NCBI GenBank assembly: GCA_019137255.1
Contig: WPDH01000067.1
Span: 1-64,000, forward strand
Reading direction: 5' to 3'
Length of the DNA stretch: 64,000 nt
Source: Corinectria fuckeliana
Lineage: Eukaryota; Ascomycota; Sordariomycetes; Hypocreales; Nectriaceae
Every line of letters starts with the position of its first letter. The first letter of the stretch is position 1. Of this stretch, positions 1 through 11,245 are shown piece after piece. The position numbers were made by a program, and so were the translations under genes. The notes under the pieces were generated by a model. It worked only from the letters and a program-made list of their open reading frames with translations. It made no database searches and had not been told where the DNA came from.

Positions 1-580
1 TAATAGCTAGTTAAAATATAAAATATACTTTATAAGTTAATTATAAGAATCTTCTTATTACTTTATATAACTATAATACTAGTTATATAAGCTATAATAA
101 CTATATTAGCTATATTAATAAAAGTATTAAGTATTATTAAGATAGTCTTATTAGAAGAAATTATTATATTTTATATAAGTATATATTTAGTTATTTATTA
201 AGTAAAAAGTAAGTTTATTAAATTAATAATAAAAGTAGATAAGAATATAAGTATAAAAAGCTATTAGCTATAATTAAAATAGTATATAATACTAAAAGAC
301 TATTTATAAACCTCTAAGTAAGTAATTAGTTTATTTAAATAGAATATTATAAATATAAATAAAAAGAGCCTTTTTATAATAAAAAGAAGAAAAAGAAGAA
401 AGTATAATAAAGTATAAAAAGATATATAAGAGTATATAGCTATATATAATTTCTTTTATTATTAATTAGTTATTATAATAATAAAAACTTTAATCTTTTT
501 ATATATAAATAAATAAGATAAAAATATAGTCTTTTATTATAATATAATATTATATATAATTAAATAAAGCTTATATAATA
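1..580. repeat. AT-rich RIP-saturated block
   Basis: Roughly one base in eight is G or C. Read base by base, this stretch contains no CpA, no TpG and no CpG at all; the first CA is at 581-582, the first TG at 598-599 and the first CG at 600-601. Saturated repeat-induced point mutation turns CpA into TpA on both strands and would leave this pattern. No open reading frame or recognisable transposon protein survives. The block is presumably the edge of a larger degenerate repeat that continues to the left of the window. The identity of the original element cannot be told from the sequence. Confidence 0.85.
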
Positions 581-2379
581 CAGTAGGGTAACCCTAGTGC
601 GAAAATTTAAAAAAAAGTTAATATGAGACACCGGGCCCTATAGCCTTCCGTACGAGTCTCCGCCGAGTCTCCGCCAACGTCCCCACCCCGATGCCGCCCT
701 GCCGGAACACACCCAAACCACCAAACCACCAAGCTCGCAAGCTCGGCATCTCGCCAACCTGCAAAATTTCGCATCGTTTAACCCCAGGTCGCACCCAACC
801 ATGCGCCATGGCTCCCGCCGCTGCAGACGCCCCCCCGAACCCGCTTCTCTCGGAAGATTCGCCGAAGTTTCCGCGCGTGTTCCATGCATGTTCGCGAGCC
901 TGCCCCTGTGGCACGGCGCAAACGACGCCGTCATTGTGCCTACACAGGACGGAGCTTTTCGTGGCTGCTCCGTCTGTGTGAGAAAATCCCCTGCGGCCGC
1001 GTTCGGCATGTCCGTGTCAAACTAGGGAGGGGCGTGTGCAGCCGTGATGATTTGTGTGCCCCGAGGCTTTTAGAGATGCGTCAAACCCCGTCTTATCCCC
1101 GATTGTCGAAGTTTTTCGGTACTCTCTGACTGCGGGCTTGTTTACCTGGTGTCAATATTCAGCACCTTTTCAGGTAGTTCATCTTGAAGCTTGCCGAGTA
1201 GCGAAGCCTTTGCACTCTAATCAGTTTCTCCTCCAACACGCGTTGGCTACTTAGGCAGATGAAAATCGACGTAGCTATCGAGAGGCTCTGTAAGCAGAAA
1301 CGGCCAATTATCTTCCAGAGGAACCATGACGCGCCCTGTAGATATTTTCTCATCATGAGCCGATGTCGGGATGCCGCAATGAGGCGTGATAAGTGGGCAC
1401 GCGAAGAGGAGAGTGCGCCTCTTGTGATAAACCTGTGTGACATGTTCCCTCTCAGCAGCAATTCTTGAGCATACAGACTCCTCAAGACTGACTACCCTCA
1501 CTCAAGACGAGTCAGTCCTTATCTTCCAAGAAATCGGAGAATGGCATACTTCCCTTACCGAACTTCATCTCCCAGAGTCTCATCACTGCTCTACATCAGT
1601 GACACCATACAACCAGGTCTGACTGACAATAGTACGAGTGCTCTAATCCAAAGCGATACTAGTTACACATGATGATTTAGCTGCATAGGCAAAGGATTGT
1701 ACGCCCTTTCGAGCAGCTTTGGGATATCATTGCTTTACGTTCAACGCCATACCGTGGAACGACTTGTACCTCCTAAAACACTTGAAGTAGCCAAGAAACA
1801 GTACCAAACTTCGTCTGAATGAGGCAAAAGCCTCCGTGAGAGGCTATGCGTAGAGGATAACCGTCAAGTTGAAGAACACATGTTCGGTGGATATGCCAAA
1901 ATGCTTCTTTAATGCTTCTCGCTACATCACGGCAACGCCAATCCGCTCCGGCTTGCTAAAATACCAATATCGACAGGAATACCAATAAGAACATGTTCTG
2001 GGGTTGTTTATATTCCATCAGGACACCAGCAAGGCACCTGGGCTTACTCTCTTAACCTTAATTTTAGTCCAACTTCGAAGGAACGCCCTCAAGACCCAGA
2101 CCGCGTTGTATAAGACATGTGGATATCACTTCTCTCTTGCATGATCAACGAAAGCAGTTTGTCGTCTAGGCGTCAAGCGGCCTCGGATATGCTATGGCTC
2201 TCCGGTGAGACACAGCACTCAAAGACTCGGTATCACGAAACAAACGGAGTGAGCAACCTCGATAAATCACGTACCGAGGAACTTCACAAGACTGACAATG
2301 GTAACACACGGGAGGGAATAAATACTTATATGAATGTGTGCCTTTTATTATAGCAGTCTCTATCCCCGACACGGCATGT
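581..2379. other. Intergenic, no supported gene
   Basis: Base composition changes abruptly at about 581-630 from AT-rich to GC-rich (620-1030) and then to moderate. An inverted motif TAGGG-TAA-CCCTA lies at 584-596, right on the edge. GAGTCTCCGCC occurs twice at about 653-675. The short open frames here lack good starts, introns or recognisable motifs, so none is called. The right part should contain the 3' UTR of the helicase gene that ends at 2380. Confidence 0.5.
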
Positions 2380-4014
2380 CTAGTCTACTCGGAGCTTTTG
2401 CTTGACCCGTTTCCTCTTTCCGCCAACCTCTCGTCCCTCTTCCACCTCAAGCAGGGCCTCGCGCTTCTTCTCACCCACCAGCTTAAGCGCGTCTCTGATC
2501 ACCCGCGTTTCTAGGTTGACGCCCTCCTCTTCCCATGCCTCCATTTGACGGCCCACACGCTCCTCAATCGCGAGCACCAGCTCCACGTCTCGCTGTCCTA
2601 CAAAGGTGACAGCCTCACCCTTGCGACCCGCACGTGCCGTACGACCGACTCGGTGGATGTAGTCGTCAGGGTCACGGGGTATGTCGTAGTTGATGACGAG
2701 GCTGACCTCGGGGATATCGAGACCACGAGCAGCGACGTCGGTGGCCACGAGGATTCGGGCCGCCGAGGCACGGAACCGGCCGAGGTTGTCGATTCGCTGC
2801 CTCTGGGGAAGCTTCGAGTGCAGTGAGGTGACTCGGTGGTCGAGCATCCTCAGCAAATGATGGAGGTAGTCTGCCGTCGAGGTCCGGTTGCAGAACAGGA
2901 TGATGGATTTTTCCACGTTGGCCTCAGTGAGGAGGAATATGTGCAAGTAGTGCTCCTTGTGGGTAACAGGTATTTGCACATGCATCTGCTTCAAGGTAGC
3001 GGGGATAGCCAGCATCTGGGTGTCGACCTCGCACACAAAGACTGGTTGCTTTCCCGGCTTGATAGGCATGTTCTTAAGGGCCCGGACTTCCGGGGTAATG
3101 GTAGCAGTGAAGAGAAGTGTCTGACGTTCTGTAGCGGGCGGCAAGACAGAGAGACATTCCTCTACGTCGGGGAGCATGCTGCCATGTCCCGTGGCGTTGA
3201 GCAAGCGGTCCGCCTCGTCGAGGACGACGTAACGGACTCTTCTCAGTCCGCAAATGGTGTCCTCTCCAGACGTTCGGACGTGATCCGCCAAGCGGCCCGG
3301 GGTCGCAATCACCACATGAGGCCGCTGGGCCAACGCTATGGCTTGGGATCGCATGTCAGAACCGCCTGTCACCAGGATGGCTTTGAGGCTCTGGGGGGAC
3401 GAGATGGCCTTGATTTGCTCATAGATCTGGAGGGCCAGCTCTCGAGTGGGGGTCAGGACGACGGCGAAGATACCGGTAGGGTCTTCGGCCCATTTCTGGA
3501 GGATGGGCACCGCGAACGCAACAGTCTTGCCGGAACCTGTTCGGCTACCGCCAATGCAGTCTCTACCCTTGAGGATTTCAGGAATGCAGCCCTTCTGAAT
3601 ACCTGTCGGCCGCTTAATAGCCATATTGGCCAGCGACTGGACTAGCCATGGACGAACATTGATCGCGGCAAAGGTAGTGGTGGGATCGGTAGGGGCGAGT
3701 ATGGCAGTCTGGGGAGCGGGTTGGGGTTTCGCAGGGACATCCTTTTGATCCTTTTGGTCTTTTGGAGGATTTCGCTTGATCCGAGAAGGGGCCTTGATCG
3801 TGGAGAGTACTTTCTTCAGCTCGTCCTCGTCTTCGTCCTCGTCGTCCTCATCATCATCACCAACTTTGGGCAGAGGCGAAAGCGAGGTCCTCCTTCGCTT
3901 CCGGGACGCGGCATTGTCGAGGTAGTCGGACTCGTCAGACGATGAGACGATATCTAACAGATCGGGGGCGTCTGACGCAGCAGTTGCGTGGTCGGGATCG
4001 GCGGGCGGCAACAT
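2380..4014 (-). CDS. DBP8: ATP-dependent RNA helicase Dbp8
   Basis: Single-exon gene of 544 residues for a nucleolar DEAD-box helicase; the Dbp8/DDX49 family acts in 18S rRNA processing and 40S assembly. Visible motifs: an acidic run at about residues 53-65, Q motif glutamine at 140, Walker A SRTGSGKT at 157-164, PTREL at 189-193, TPGR at 238-241, DEAD at 266-269, TAT (instead of the common SAT) at 303-305, and HRVGRTAR at 454-461. The C-terminus is Lys/Arg-rich, as in many nucleolar helicases. The arrangement with GRDCIGGSRTGSGKT and the short spacing to motif Ia points to Dbp8 rather than Drs1 or Rrp3. The first ATG opens the frame, and no intron is needed. Confidence 0.93.
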   Translation of the reverse strand: MLPPADPDHATAASDAPDLLDIVSSSDESDYLDNAASRKRRRTSLSPLPKVGDDDEDDEDEDEDELKKVLSTIKAPSRIKRNPPKDQKDQKDVPAKPQPAPQTAILAPTDPTTTFAAINVRPWLVQSLANMAIKRPTGIQKGCIPEILKGRDCIGGSRTGSGKTVAFAVPILQKWAEDPTGIFAVVLTPTRELALQIYEQIKAISSPQSLKAILVTGGSDMRSQAIALAQRPHVVIATPGRLADHVRTSGEDTICGLRRVRYVVLDEADRLLNATGHGSMLPDVEECLSVLPPATERQTLLFTATITPEVRALKNMPIKPGKQPVFVCEVDTQMLAIPATLKQMHVQIPVTHKEHYLHIFLLTEANVEKSIILFCNRTSTADYLHHLLRMLDHRVTSLHSKLPQRQRIDNLGRFRASAARILVATDVAARGLDIPEVSLVINYDIPRDPDDYIHRVGRTARAGRKGEAVTFVGQRDVELVLAIEERVGRQMEAWEEEGVNLETRVIRDALKLVGEKKREALLEVEEGREVGGKRKRVKQKLRVD

Positions 4015-6595
4015 GACTCGGCTTTATAAATTGCAGGAGCTGTTGGAATACATTCTGGCAATGCGAATTGGAAATTTTTTGGCCGTGGCCGTCGTTGCAA
4101 AACGGGTCCCTGGCAGAACGGGCGGGTGCGGGTGGGGCCGACCGGTACGATGGGTCCAATCGCAACCGCCGTCGTGTAGACGCGCGCTTACAAGAGTGAT
4201 GGCGATCAGGCTGTCACCAGAGACTTCAAACCTCGAGAACTCATCACTCACCAGTCTCGGGTAACTCGCTAAGGGGATCTGAACGCGCAGGGTTCTTGCA
4301 TCATTGGAGGGATACGAAGCGAGCTCTGTAAGGAGCCGGATGGAGGAGCTGTGGCAAATATTCTTCACCATCCAGACGGGAGGTGACAGGTTAGTTGGGA
4401 GCCAGTAAGGACGAAGGAGGGGTCGCGGTAAGCGGGGGGTGTGATTGTGATGACGGGTGGTGAATTGGACATGCACGCTCTCTGTCTGACAGATATTGAA
4501 CGAAGCATTAAAACGGCACGGGCACCTCGAGTAGTCGGGAGAAGAGAGAGCAACAAGCCAAGTACGAATACTAGTACGGAGCCCCCCAGTTAGTGTTTCC
4601 ACGATGTATTCGTTTCTCAAGTCCTATTGTCCCAGGTAGCAGGCGTCGAACGATAGATGAGCTCCGGTGGGCTTGCTCGGAGACGTGCCGTTGGACGACG
4701 TCGATGCAGGGCGAGCGCCCAGGTTCCATGTCCCCACCGTGCAATGCGTAATGCAGCGCTCCGGGATGCGATCCGGGCATGAGAAATGGGCCTGTCAGGC
4801 TTTGACGGCGGCTTCGAGAGGCGAGACATTGACGCTGAGTGGACGATGCGGGTTTGATTTGGCAGAGCTTTGGAGATTGCGTGGCGTACTTAGATACGAG
4901 GTACGAACAGGCGTCAACAAGAGGCTGCGGTGAGAGAACAACATTGATCGATGCAATGGCCTTGTTTTCGCACAGTATACATGACATATTCGTACATTAA
5001 TATTCAATACTTTAAGTTAGGTAGTTATCATCTCTTGTGATTCCTTGGCTGAAGCCCCTGCAACCCAAGACACAAGACTCCAAGACATTGGGGGCGGACA
5101 CTACTGACTTGGATGGTCCAGACTGTAAGGTGAGGAGAAGGTGGTGTTGGCGGTTGTGATTCTTAGTGGACAGCCCATCCCGGGAGAGCGGGGTCGTCCA
5201 TCGGGCCTGTTTCTGACTGCCTCGTGCCAGACATCCATTGACTTAGATGTATAGACTACAGCACGGTAGAGTACAGTACGAATACCGTGCTGTTGGTTCA
5301 CCTTAGTTGCTCAGGGCATTTCATCCCCGTCTCCCGAATTGAGTTGTGCTTCCTTACCGTCTTCCTGTTCTCATTTGGCTTGTTCTCCGTGGCCCTAGCT
5401 CAGCGTCTCTGGGCCTACTACCTACCTAGGTAGGTAGGTATCTGCAAGTAGCCAACTCCGCCGAGATGGAACCAACAGTGAGTTTCCAACGGCGCCCGAA
5501 ACGTCCAGTCCCCCGCCGCCCCGACCCTAGCGCCTAGACGATTACCCCCGGGACTGGGCTGGGGGACGGGCACAGGCATTGGAGACCAGGGTCCGAACTT
5601 GAAGGCGGCAGGGCGGGCATCCAGGTACAGTAAGGTAGGTATGGAAGTAGGTAAGGTCCCTTAGGTTCCATGTTAACCGCCCGGAGGTCGCTGGGTCCTC
5701 GGGGGTGCCTCCACCTGCTGACAGTACCTACGAATAGAGCTTGAGACACTCACCGTAGAAAGAAAGAAAAGCGCCTTCATTTGGCCCTTGTGCGTCCCCT
5801 CCCAAGCCAGGCTTTGTCCACCGAGGTCGTCCACTGGGCGCCAACAGCCCACCGAGGCCGCTCAGTGGAGGGGCCGGGTGAGACCTCCACTAACAGAATC
5901 CTGGGCGGGGACTCCACTACGACGTAGCCAGCCCACGCAACCCGCCCAAACCCGCCCAAACCACTCCATGCCGCCCACCTCTCGATCCTCTCGCATCCTC
6001 TCACATCCTTCTCCTCTCGTTTCGGATCTTCGCAAGACGTGTCGCTCGTCGTCACGCTCCGTTATTGTACTGTCTTGCCTTGTCTTGCCGGGCCCTTTTG
6101 AGTCGACTCTTTTGCCTCAGACCATACTGTCCAGCCGTCCATCCAACTTGCTTACCACCCACCACACCATCTCTCAGCTTCTGACACTGCTTTGACGGCT
6201 TCTCGCCATCCTCTACGACTACATCGTACATCACCACCTCTCCAACCTCAACTTCCTCTCCTCTCGCTCGAACTACGCACATCACCGTCCCTACACCTGC
6301 TCTCTATTCATTGACTGCTTCTGGCGAACGGAACTCTGTATCATCAAGGCACCGCCAACCTACCAGCTTACACCACAGCTCCCGACTATCCCTACTTCTC
6401 CGACGCAGGCCGACTACGACGCTACCTCAACCTCCGCGCCCCCGACCACCAGCCTATACCACCGGCGCCAGATAAACGCCCTCACGGTGGGGTCTTTGTT
6501 AGACCTCCGGCGCCCGGCCTTGATATCTCAACCGTTTCTACCCTCATTTTCTTCTCATCTTCTGTCCGCTGCCCGAGGCGGCCTGAACCACCAAA
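4015..6595. other. Intergenic; DBP8 promoter and long MKK1 leader
   Basis: No gene is supported. A perfect 18-base palindrome made of ACCT/AGGT steps lies at 5419-5436, with more AGGT steps at about 5622-5655. ACCCGCCCAA is repeated in tandem near 5938-5962. From about 5960 to 6590 the + strand is strongly C/T-rich, typical of a fungal 5' leader. If that leader is transcribed from before 5968 it carries an upstream frame of about 76 codons (ATG at 5968, stop at 6193-6195). The transcript start is not visible. Confidence 0.5.
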
Positions 6596-8356
6596 ATGGC
6601 CGACCAGGGACCACCAGCTCCTCAGGGTCCCGACCCATACGCTTATCGTGTATGTGCAGCCCGTCCCGGCCCCTCGCGATTCCTTGCTAACTATCCAAGT
6701 CCGCCTCTTCCTCCGCCGTTCCTATTTCTCTCCCTGTTTCCAACTCCGGCCCCTCTCCGGTCCCCCTCCTCCGTCCCGCCATCCCCGGCGCCCGAAGCGG
6801 GGGACCGCGAGTGCCTAGACTTGGCCTTGCTATCCCCCCATCTCCGAATGTTAAGCCTGTTGGAAACCAGGGCGGCTCGGCCGCCGCCCCTTCAAGGCCG
6901 CCTCTACCTACACTACATCTCGCAACTCCCATGGGAAGCCAGGCCACTCCATATGAGCAGCCTCCTCGGCTGCAATGCACAACTCAGCCCGGTCAGTCGG
7001 CAAGTGGAGGAAGCGAAAGCAGTGCTGCACACTCGAGGTCTGGTAGTTTCGGTCCTCTAGACGGCAGAGCAAGCAACCCCACTTCCGCAGGCTCGCAGTA
7101 CTCGGCCCTGTCCTTTGCATCTCAATATGGTATTGGCGTGTCCAGGGCTCAGGGCACCCCGGACCCCGTTTCAGCTGTTGGGTCCATGTACTCAGAGAGG
7201 AGTGAAGGTGGCGTTTCCATGGAGAGGGACGGTAGCCTGCAGGGACTCGAAGCCTTTGACCAGCTGAGTCTTGAAAAGGCTAGGACCCTCGACGTTGATG
7301 ACCTGGATGAGGAGGGCTGGAGGATCGCTAGCATGGAGAAAAGAATTGTTGAGCTGGGCAACCTAGGTGAGGGCGCTGGAGGCGCCGTAACCAAAGCCAA
7401 GCTCAAGGGCGGTTCCACGTTGTTTGCTCTAAAGGTGGGCTGAAACCCCTCTCATCATCCCAAGATCGATGACTGACAATCGACTAGATTATTACTACTA
7501 ATCCCGATCCCGACGTGAAGAAGCAAATTCTTCGAGAATTGGGCTTCAACAAGGATTGTGCCTCGGACCACATCTGCAAATACTACGGTGCCTTCGTGGA
7601 TCCCACTACAGCCACTATCTCTATCGCCATGGAGTTCTGTGAGGGCGGTTCGCTAGACAGCATCTATAAGGAAGTGAAGCGACTAGGGGGACGAACTGGC
7701 GAAAAGGTTCTGGGCAAGGTGGCTGAAGGTGTCTTGGCCGGCCTTACGTACCTTCACACCCGGCGAATCATCCACCGAGACATCAAACCGTCCAATATTC
7801 TCCTTTGCCGAGACGGTGCCGTCAAGCTCTGCGATTTTGGCGTGTCCGGCGACTTCGGTACCAAGGGCGAGGCCAACACCTTTATTGGAACAAGCTACTA
7901 CATGGCTCCTGAGCGAATCACGGGCCAATCTTACACCATCACCTCGGATGTGTGGTCGACCGGGGTGACGCTCTTGGAGGTCGCACAGCATCGCTTCCCC
8001 TTCCCCGCCGACGGCACGGAGATGCAGCCCCGAGCTGGCCTCATCGATCTGCTCACCTACATCGTTCGGCAAGACGTTCCTAAGCTGAAAGATGAGCCAG
8101 AGATGGATGTGTACTGGAGTGATAACTTCAAGTACTTTATCGAGTGCTGGTATGACTTGATTCCTGCGCCCTACACTCTGTGTCATGAGCATTCTGCTAA
8201 CGAGATTATAGTCTGGAAAAGCAGCCGAACCGCCGGGCTAGCCCATGGAAGATGATGGAGCACCCCTGGATGGTTGAGATGCGCTCCAAGCGAGTCAATA
8301 TGGTCAAGTACCTCTCCTTTGTGTGGGGGTGGGAAAATCAACCCCGGGCCTCGTAG
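6596..8356 (+). CDS. MKK1: MAP kinase kinase Mkk1 (cell wall integrity)
   Basis: Four exons: 6596-6649, 6700-7434, 7488-8149, 8212-8356; phases close to give 531 residues. This is the dual-specificity kinase between Bck1-type MAPKKK and the Slt2/Mps1 MAP kinase of the cell wall integrity pathway. The proline-rich N-terminus carries the conserved segment RLGLAIPPSPNVKPVG (about 58-73). The kinase domain has GNLGEGAGG at 238-246, the ATP-site lysine K263 (last codon of exon 2), HRD at 359-361 and DFG at 379-381. The activation segment SGDFGTKGEANTFIGT ends before the APE-type motif APER, and T388 and T394 are the likely phosphosites. The last intron (8150-8211) splits a Cys codon before LEKQPNRRA. 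The start ATG sits in the context AAAATGG. Family assignment is strong; Pbs2- and Ste7-type kinases lack this N-terminal segment. Confidence 0.93.
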
Positions 8357-8914
8357 GCAATTCGAGGCACCCAATGTCAGTAGCACAAGGATAATTTGAG
8401 CAACGATGCACCCCGCTCTACACGCGAGGGTAGGTCACACCTTACGCCTCTGCATCTACTGCCCATGACGACATGAAAAAGGCTGGGCCTGGGTCATGAG
8501 GCAGCCATAGAATGTGAGGGTCTACGGACGCGATGCGGACGAAATATCCGATCAGCATGGTCTGATCACGGCGCGAGACCTTGGAGGGGAGAGGCAATGG
8601 CTCGCCCCCCCAGATGATTGAAACGACTATGCCAACGGTGGGAAACGATGGCGGCAGACGATGTCATACATAAGTTGGAGCTGGGTTGGAACGGGGCGGA
8701 ACCACGAAATTGTTGTGTTGGAAGTTGGAAACCGGGATGCCTCAGGTGGTGTGTGGAATATCCTCTCATCTAGCGAACGCTTCATGCGTCCACCTTCTAT
8801 GTATTTCCCACTAATATATGGGTATCAAATTGTAGGGTACAAGCATCCTTACATTGATCGCCTGTGCTTGTGCCGATTCCCAGGCGCCCTCTCGTTTCGT
8901 TCGCCCATCTCCTC
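8357..8914. other. Convergent intergenic, MKK1/PUS7 3' ends
   Basis: The space between two stop codons of convergent genes. It should hold both 3' UTRs. No gene or repeat is seen. Confidence 0.5.
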
Positions 8915-11245
8915 TCATACTGCCAACGTCTCCTCGGGGGGGTCGCCCATGAGGTCTCGCAGCGCAACCGTTGCATACGCGCTTCGACCAAGCTGGAACT
9001 TGACAATAACCGCAATCTTGGTTGGTTCCGGTGCCGAATGGTCTGCAACTACGTTCTCCACGTTGGACGGCGTCTCTTTGGATGCATCCTCTGTCGTATC
9101 GACCTCTGCAACCGCTGGTGCGTCGACGTCGCCTTCCACCTTCGCCTTCTTCGCAGTCTGCTCGCCGCTGGAGTCTTCGCGGCGGCGCTTACCGCCATCG
9201 CCGTTGCGCTTGGAGGCCGCCTTGATGGTGTCCAGGTCCGTCGGGTGCATCTGCTCCATGTCGTCGGCGTAGGCGCGGACCTCGACCGAGGGCGGAGCGA
9301 GGAAGCGGTTCATGAGCTTGCGGTAGCGCCCGGGGAGGCTAAACTCACGGCGCATGCGGCGCATCTTGTGCGGGTCGAGCGCGCCGTTCTCCTCGCGGCC
9401 CATAAACTCCTCGTAGAAGGCCCCGATCTCGTTGTCCGGGTACACGACGTCGTAGCCGGGCGTGGGAAGCACGACGTCGTACACGGAGAAGCGCCCGCTG
9501 GCGGCCTCGTCGGCGGTGAGCGGCCTGGCTCGCACGGGGGCGTCGTCGTCATCGTCGATGGGATTGACGATGTCGTCGCCGTCCTGGTCCTGGCCGCTGA
9601 CGAGCGGGGTGGCCTCGGTCTGGGCGATGACGAGGTCGCCCTTGACGACGGTCTCGCCGTGCATCTCCCAGCGTTTGCTGGCGGCGTGGTTCCAGACGTA
9701 GGACTGGTAGGCATGGAGGTACATGGAGCGCAGGCCGCGGGTGATATGGATGAGTGAGCCGACGAAGTCTTTGCGGGACTGGGCGCCTTGGCGGTTCAGG
9801 TGTCGGAGGATGCAGCTTTCAGCGGAGAAACGTCTGGGCATGATCTTGATGGCTTTGTCGACGTCCTTGCCCGTCAAGAATAACATGCACGCCTGGTTGC
9901 GAGCATAGTCGTCCCTCTTGAAGGATTCCTCAGGGACTTCTCCCGCCTCAGCCTTGGCGGCGATCTCCTCGTCGTAGTGGAGGAGTGACTTGACTGCCTC
10001 CTCGTACTTGTCCCCGAGGATCAACGTACCGATCTGATGGGTACCTATCTCATGCGTGCCGAATCTTTGGTGACCAAAGTAGTTGATCCAGCCATGTTCA
10101 GCCATGTGAGCCATGGCAGAGTCGACGTTGGTCCTCATCTTCTCCACGCGCCGAGACACAGGCTCATCCTTAGGTTCACCAATCATCTCGCAGTTCTTGA
10201 TGGCAATGACGAACTCGTTGCCTAATAGCTGACCTAGGTAGACGGACCTGTCATGGTACTCGTAATCGCCGGTGGAGATGCCCCATAGTCGGCCGTTGAG
10301 GCCGGCGAGATTCCTTGACCGTTGATGGCGCACCGAGCAACGCTGCACAGTCGAGGCTCTGCGGTCTTTTGTGCCGGCATATCCAATGACCTGGGTTTTA
10401 ACCTTGAGAAACCGCGAAATCTGGTTCACGGCATCCATGGTGTCTCGGTTCTCCTTGAACAGGGTGAAGTGGAGGTATTCGCCTGCGGGCTTCTCCTCTC
10501 GCCTGTCGCGGTTACCTCGGGTCTTTTTCTTGTTGTTGGGTTTCCGCGGCGGCACGAAGCTCGCGACAATGGCTCCGGATTCGCCGGTGTTGGTGTCGAT
10601 TTTAGACTTGAAGATGCGTCGAATCTCCTGGTGTATTTGGCCTCGCTTGGGTCTGTCGTCCACGGGCTGCGAAGTGACGGACTTATCCTTCTCGCGAGCG
10701 GGCCCAGAACCGGCCTTGTACAGCTCTACCAGCTCCTGTGTGAACTTGGAGTCGGTTAGCGCCTCGAGGGCAGCGACGTCTTCGGCCGAGACTTCGCGCG
10801 TTTGCTCGGGCTGAGAGGAGACAGTGACTTCATTGCCATTACTCGAAACCTCCTTCTTCTCATCCTGAAAACCAGGCTCTTGCTTGGATTCTTCTTTCAC
10901 TGGCTCAGCATTGGGCTCCCGCTTGGCCTCGGTCGTCTGGTCGCAACATTAGCTCATAAACAAGGAAATGCAGCTTGGCGTAAGTACCTGTGTCTCATCA
11001 CCACCCAAGCCCTGATTCTTCAGATGAAGGACTGAGCCATCTTCCTGGATTTCGTTCACTTGAAAGTCCGAGAACCTTGATGATGTTAGAATCATGAGTG
11101 AAAACATAGGTTTAGATGATATAGCTTACCGGGCACGAAGGTCACCCGTCCACGTCGCGGTAAGCGGAGTGGCCCTCTGAGTTATGCCGAGGGTCTTGTT
11201 GTAGGACGCACTCCCTCGCACCGTGAAATGGGGCTGCTCGGCCAT
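8915..11245 (-). CDS. PUS7: tRNA/mRNA pseudouridine synthase Pus7 (TruD family)
   Basis: Three exons on the minus strand: 11245-11130, 11075-10988, 10936-8915, with introns of 54 and 51 bases; total 741 residues. TruD/Pus7 enzymes isomerise uridine to pseudouridine in tRNA, U2 snRNA and other RNAs. The catalytic segment GYAGTKDRRASTVQR (aspartate in GTKD) is present, preceded by LHFTLFKENRDTMDAV and followed by NYFGHQRFGT, all typical of TruD. The first exons encode FSDFQVNEI, the conserved N-terminal TruD strand, which confirms the splicing. The C-terminal third contains an acidic insert (IDDDDDAPV) and Lys/Arg-rich, probably disordered stretches, usual in fungal Pus7. The ATG at 11243-11245 (MAEQPHF) opens the frame. 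Confidence 0.93.

Noticed and set aside
638..1009. Overlapping short frames in the GC-rich stretch after the RIP block
   Set aside because: Several frames are open at once because of base composition. None has a domain, intron or supported start.
2836..3645. 269-codon + strand frame opposite DBP8
   Set aside because: Shadow of the helicase exon, which has all DEAD-box motifs on the other strand.
8864..9757. 297-codon + strand frame opposite PUS7
   Set aside because: Composition-driven shadow of a confirmed coding exon.
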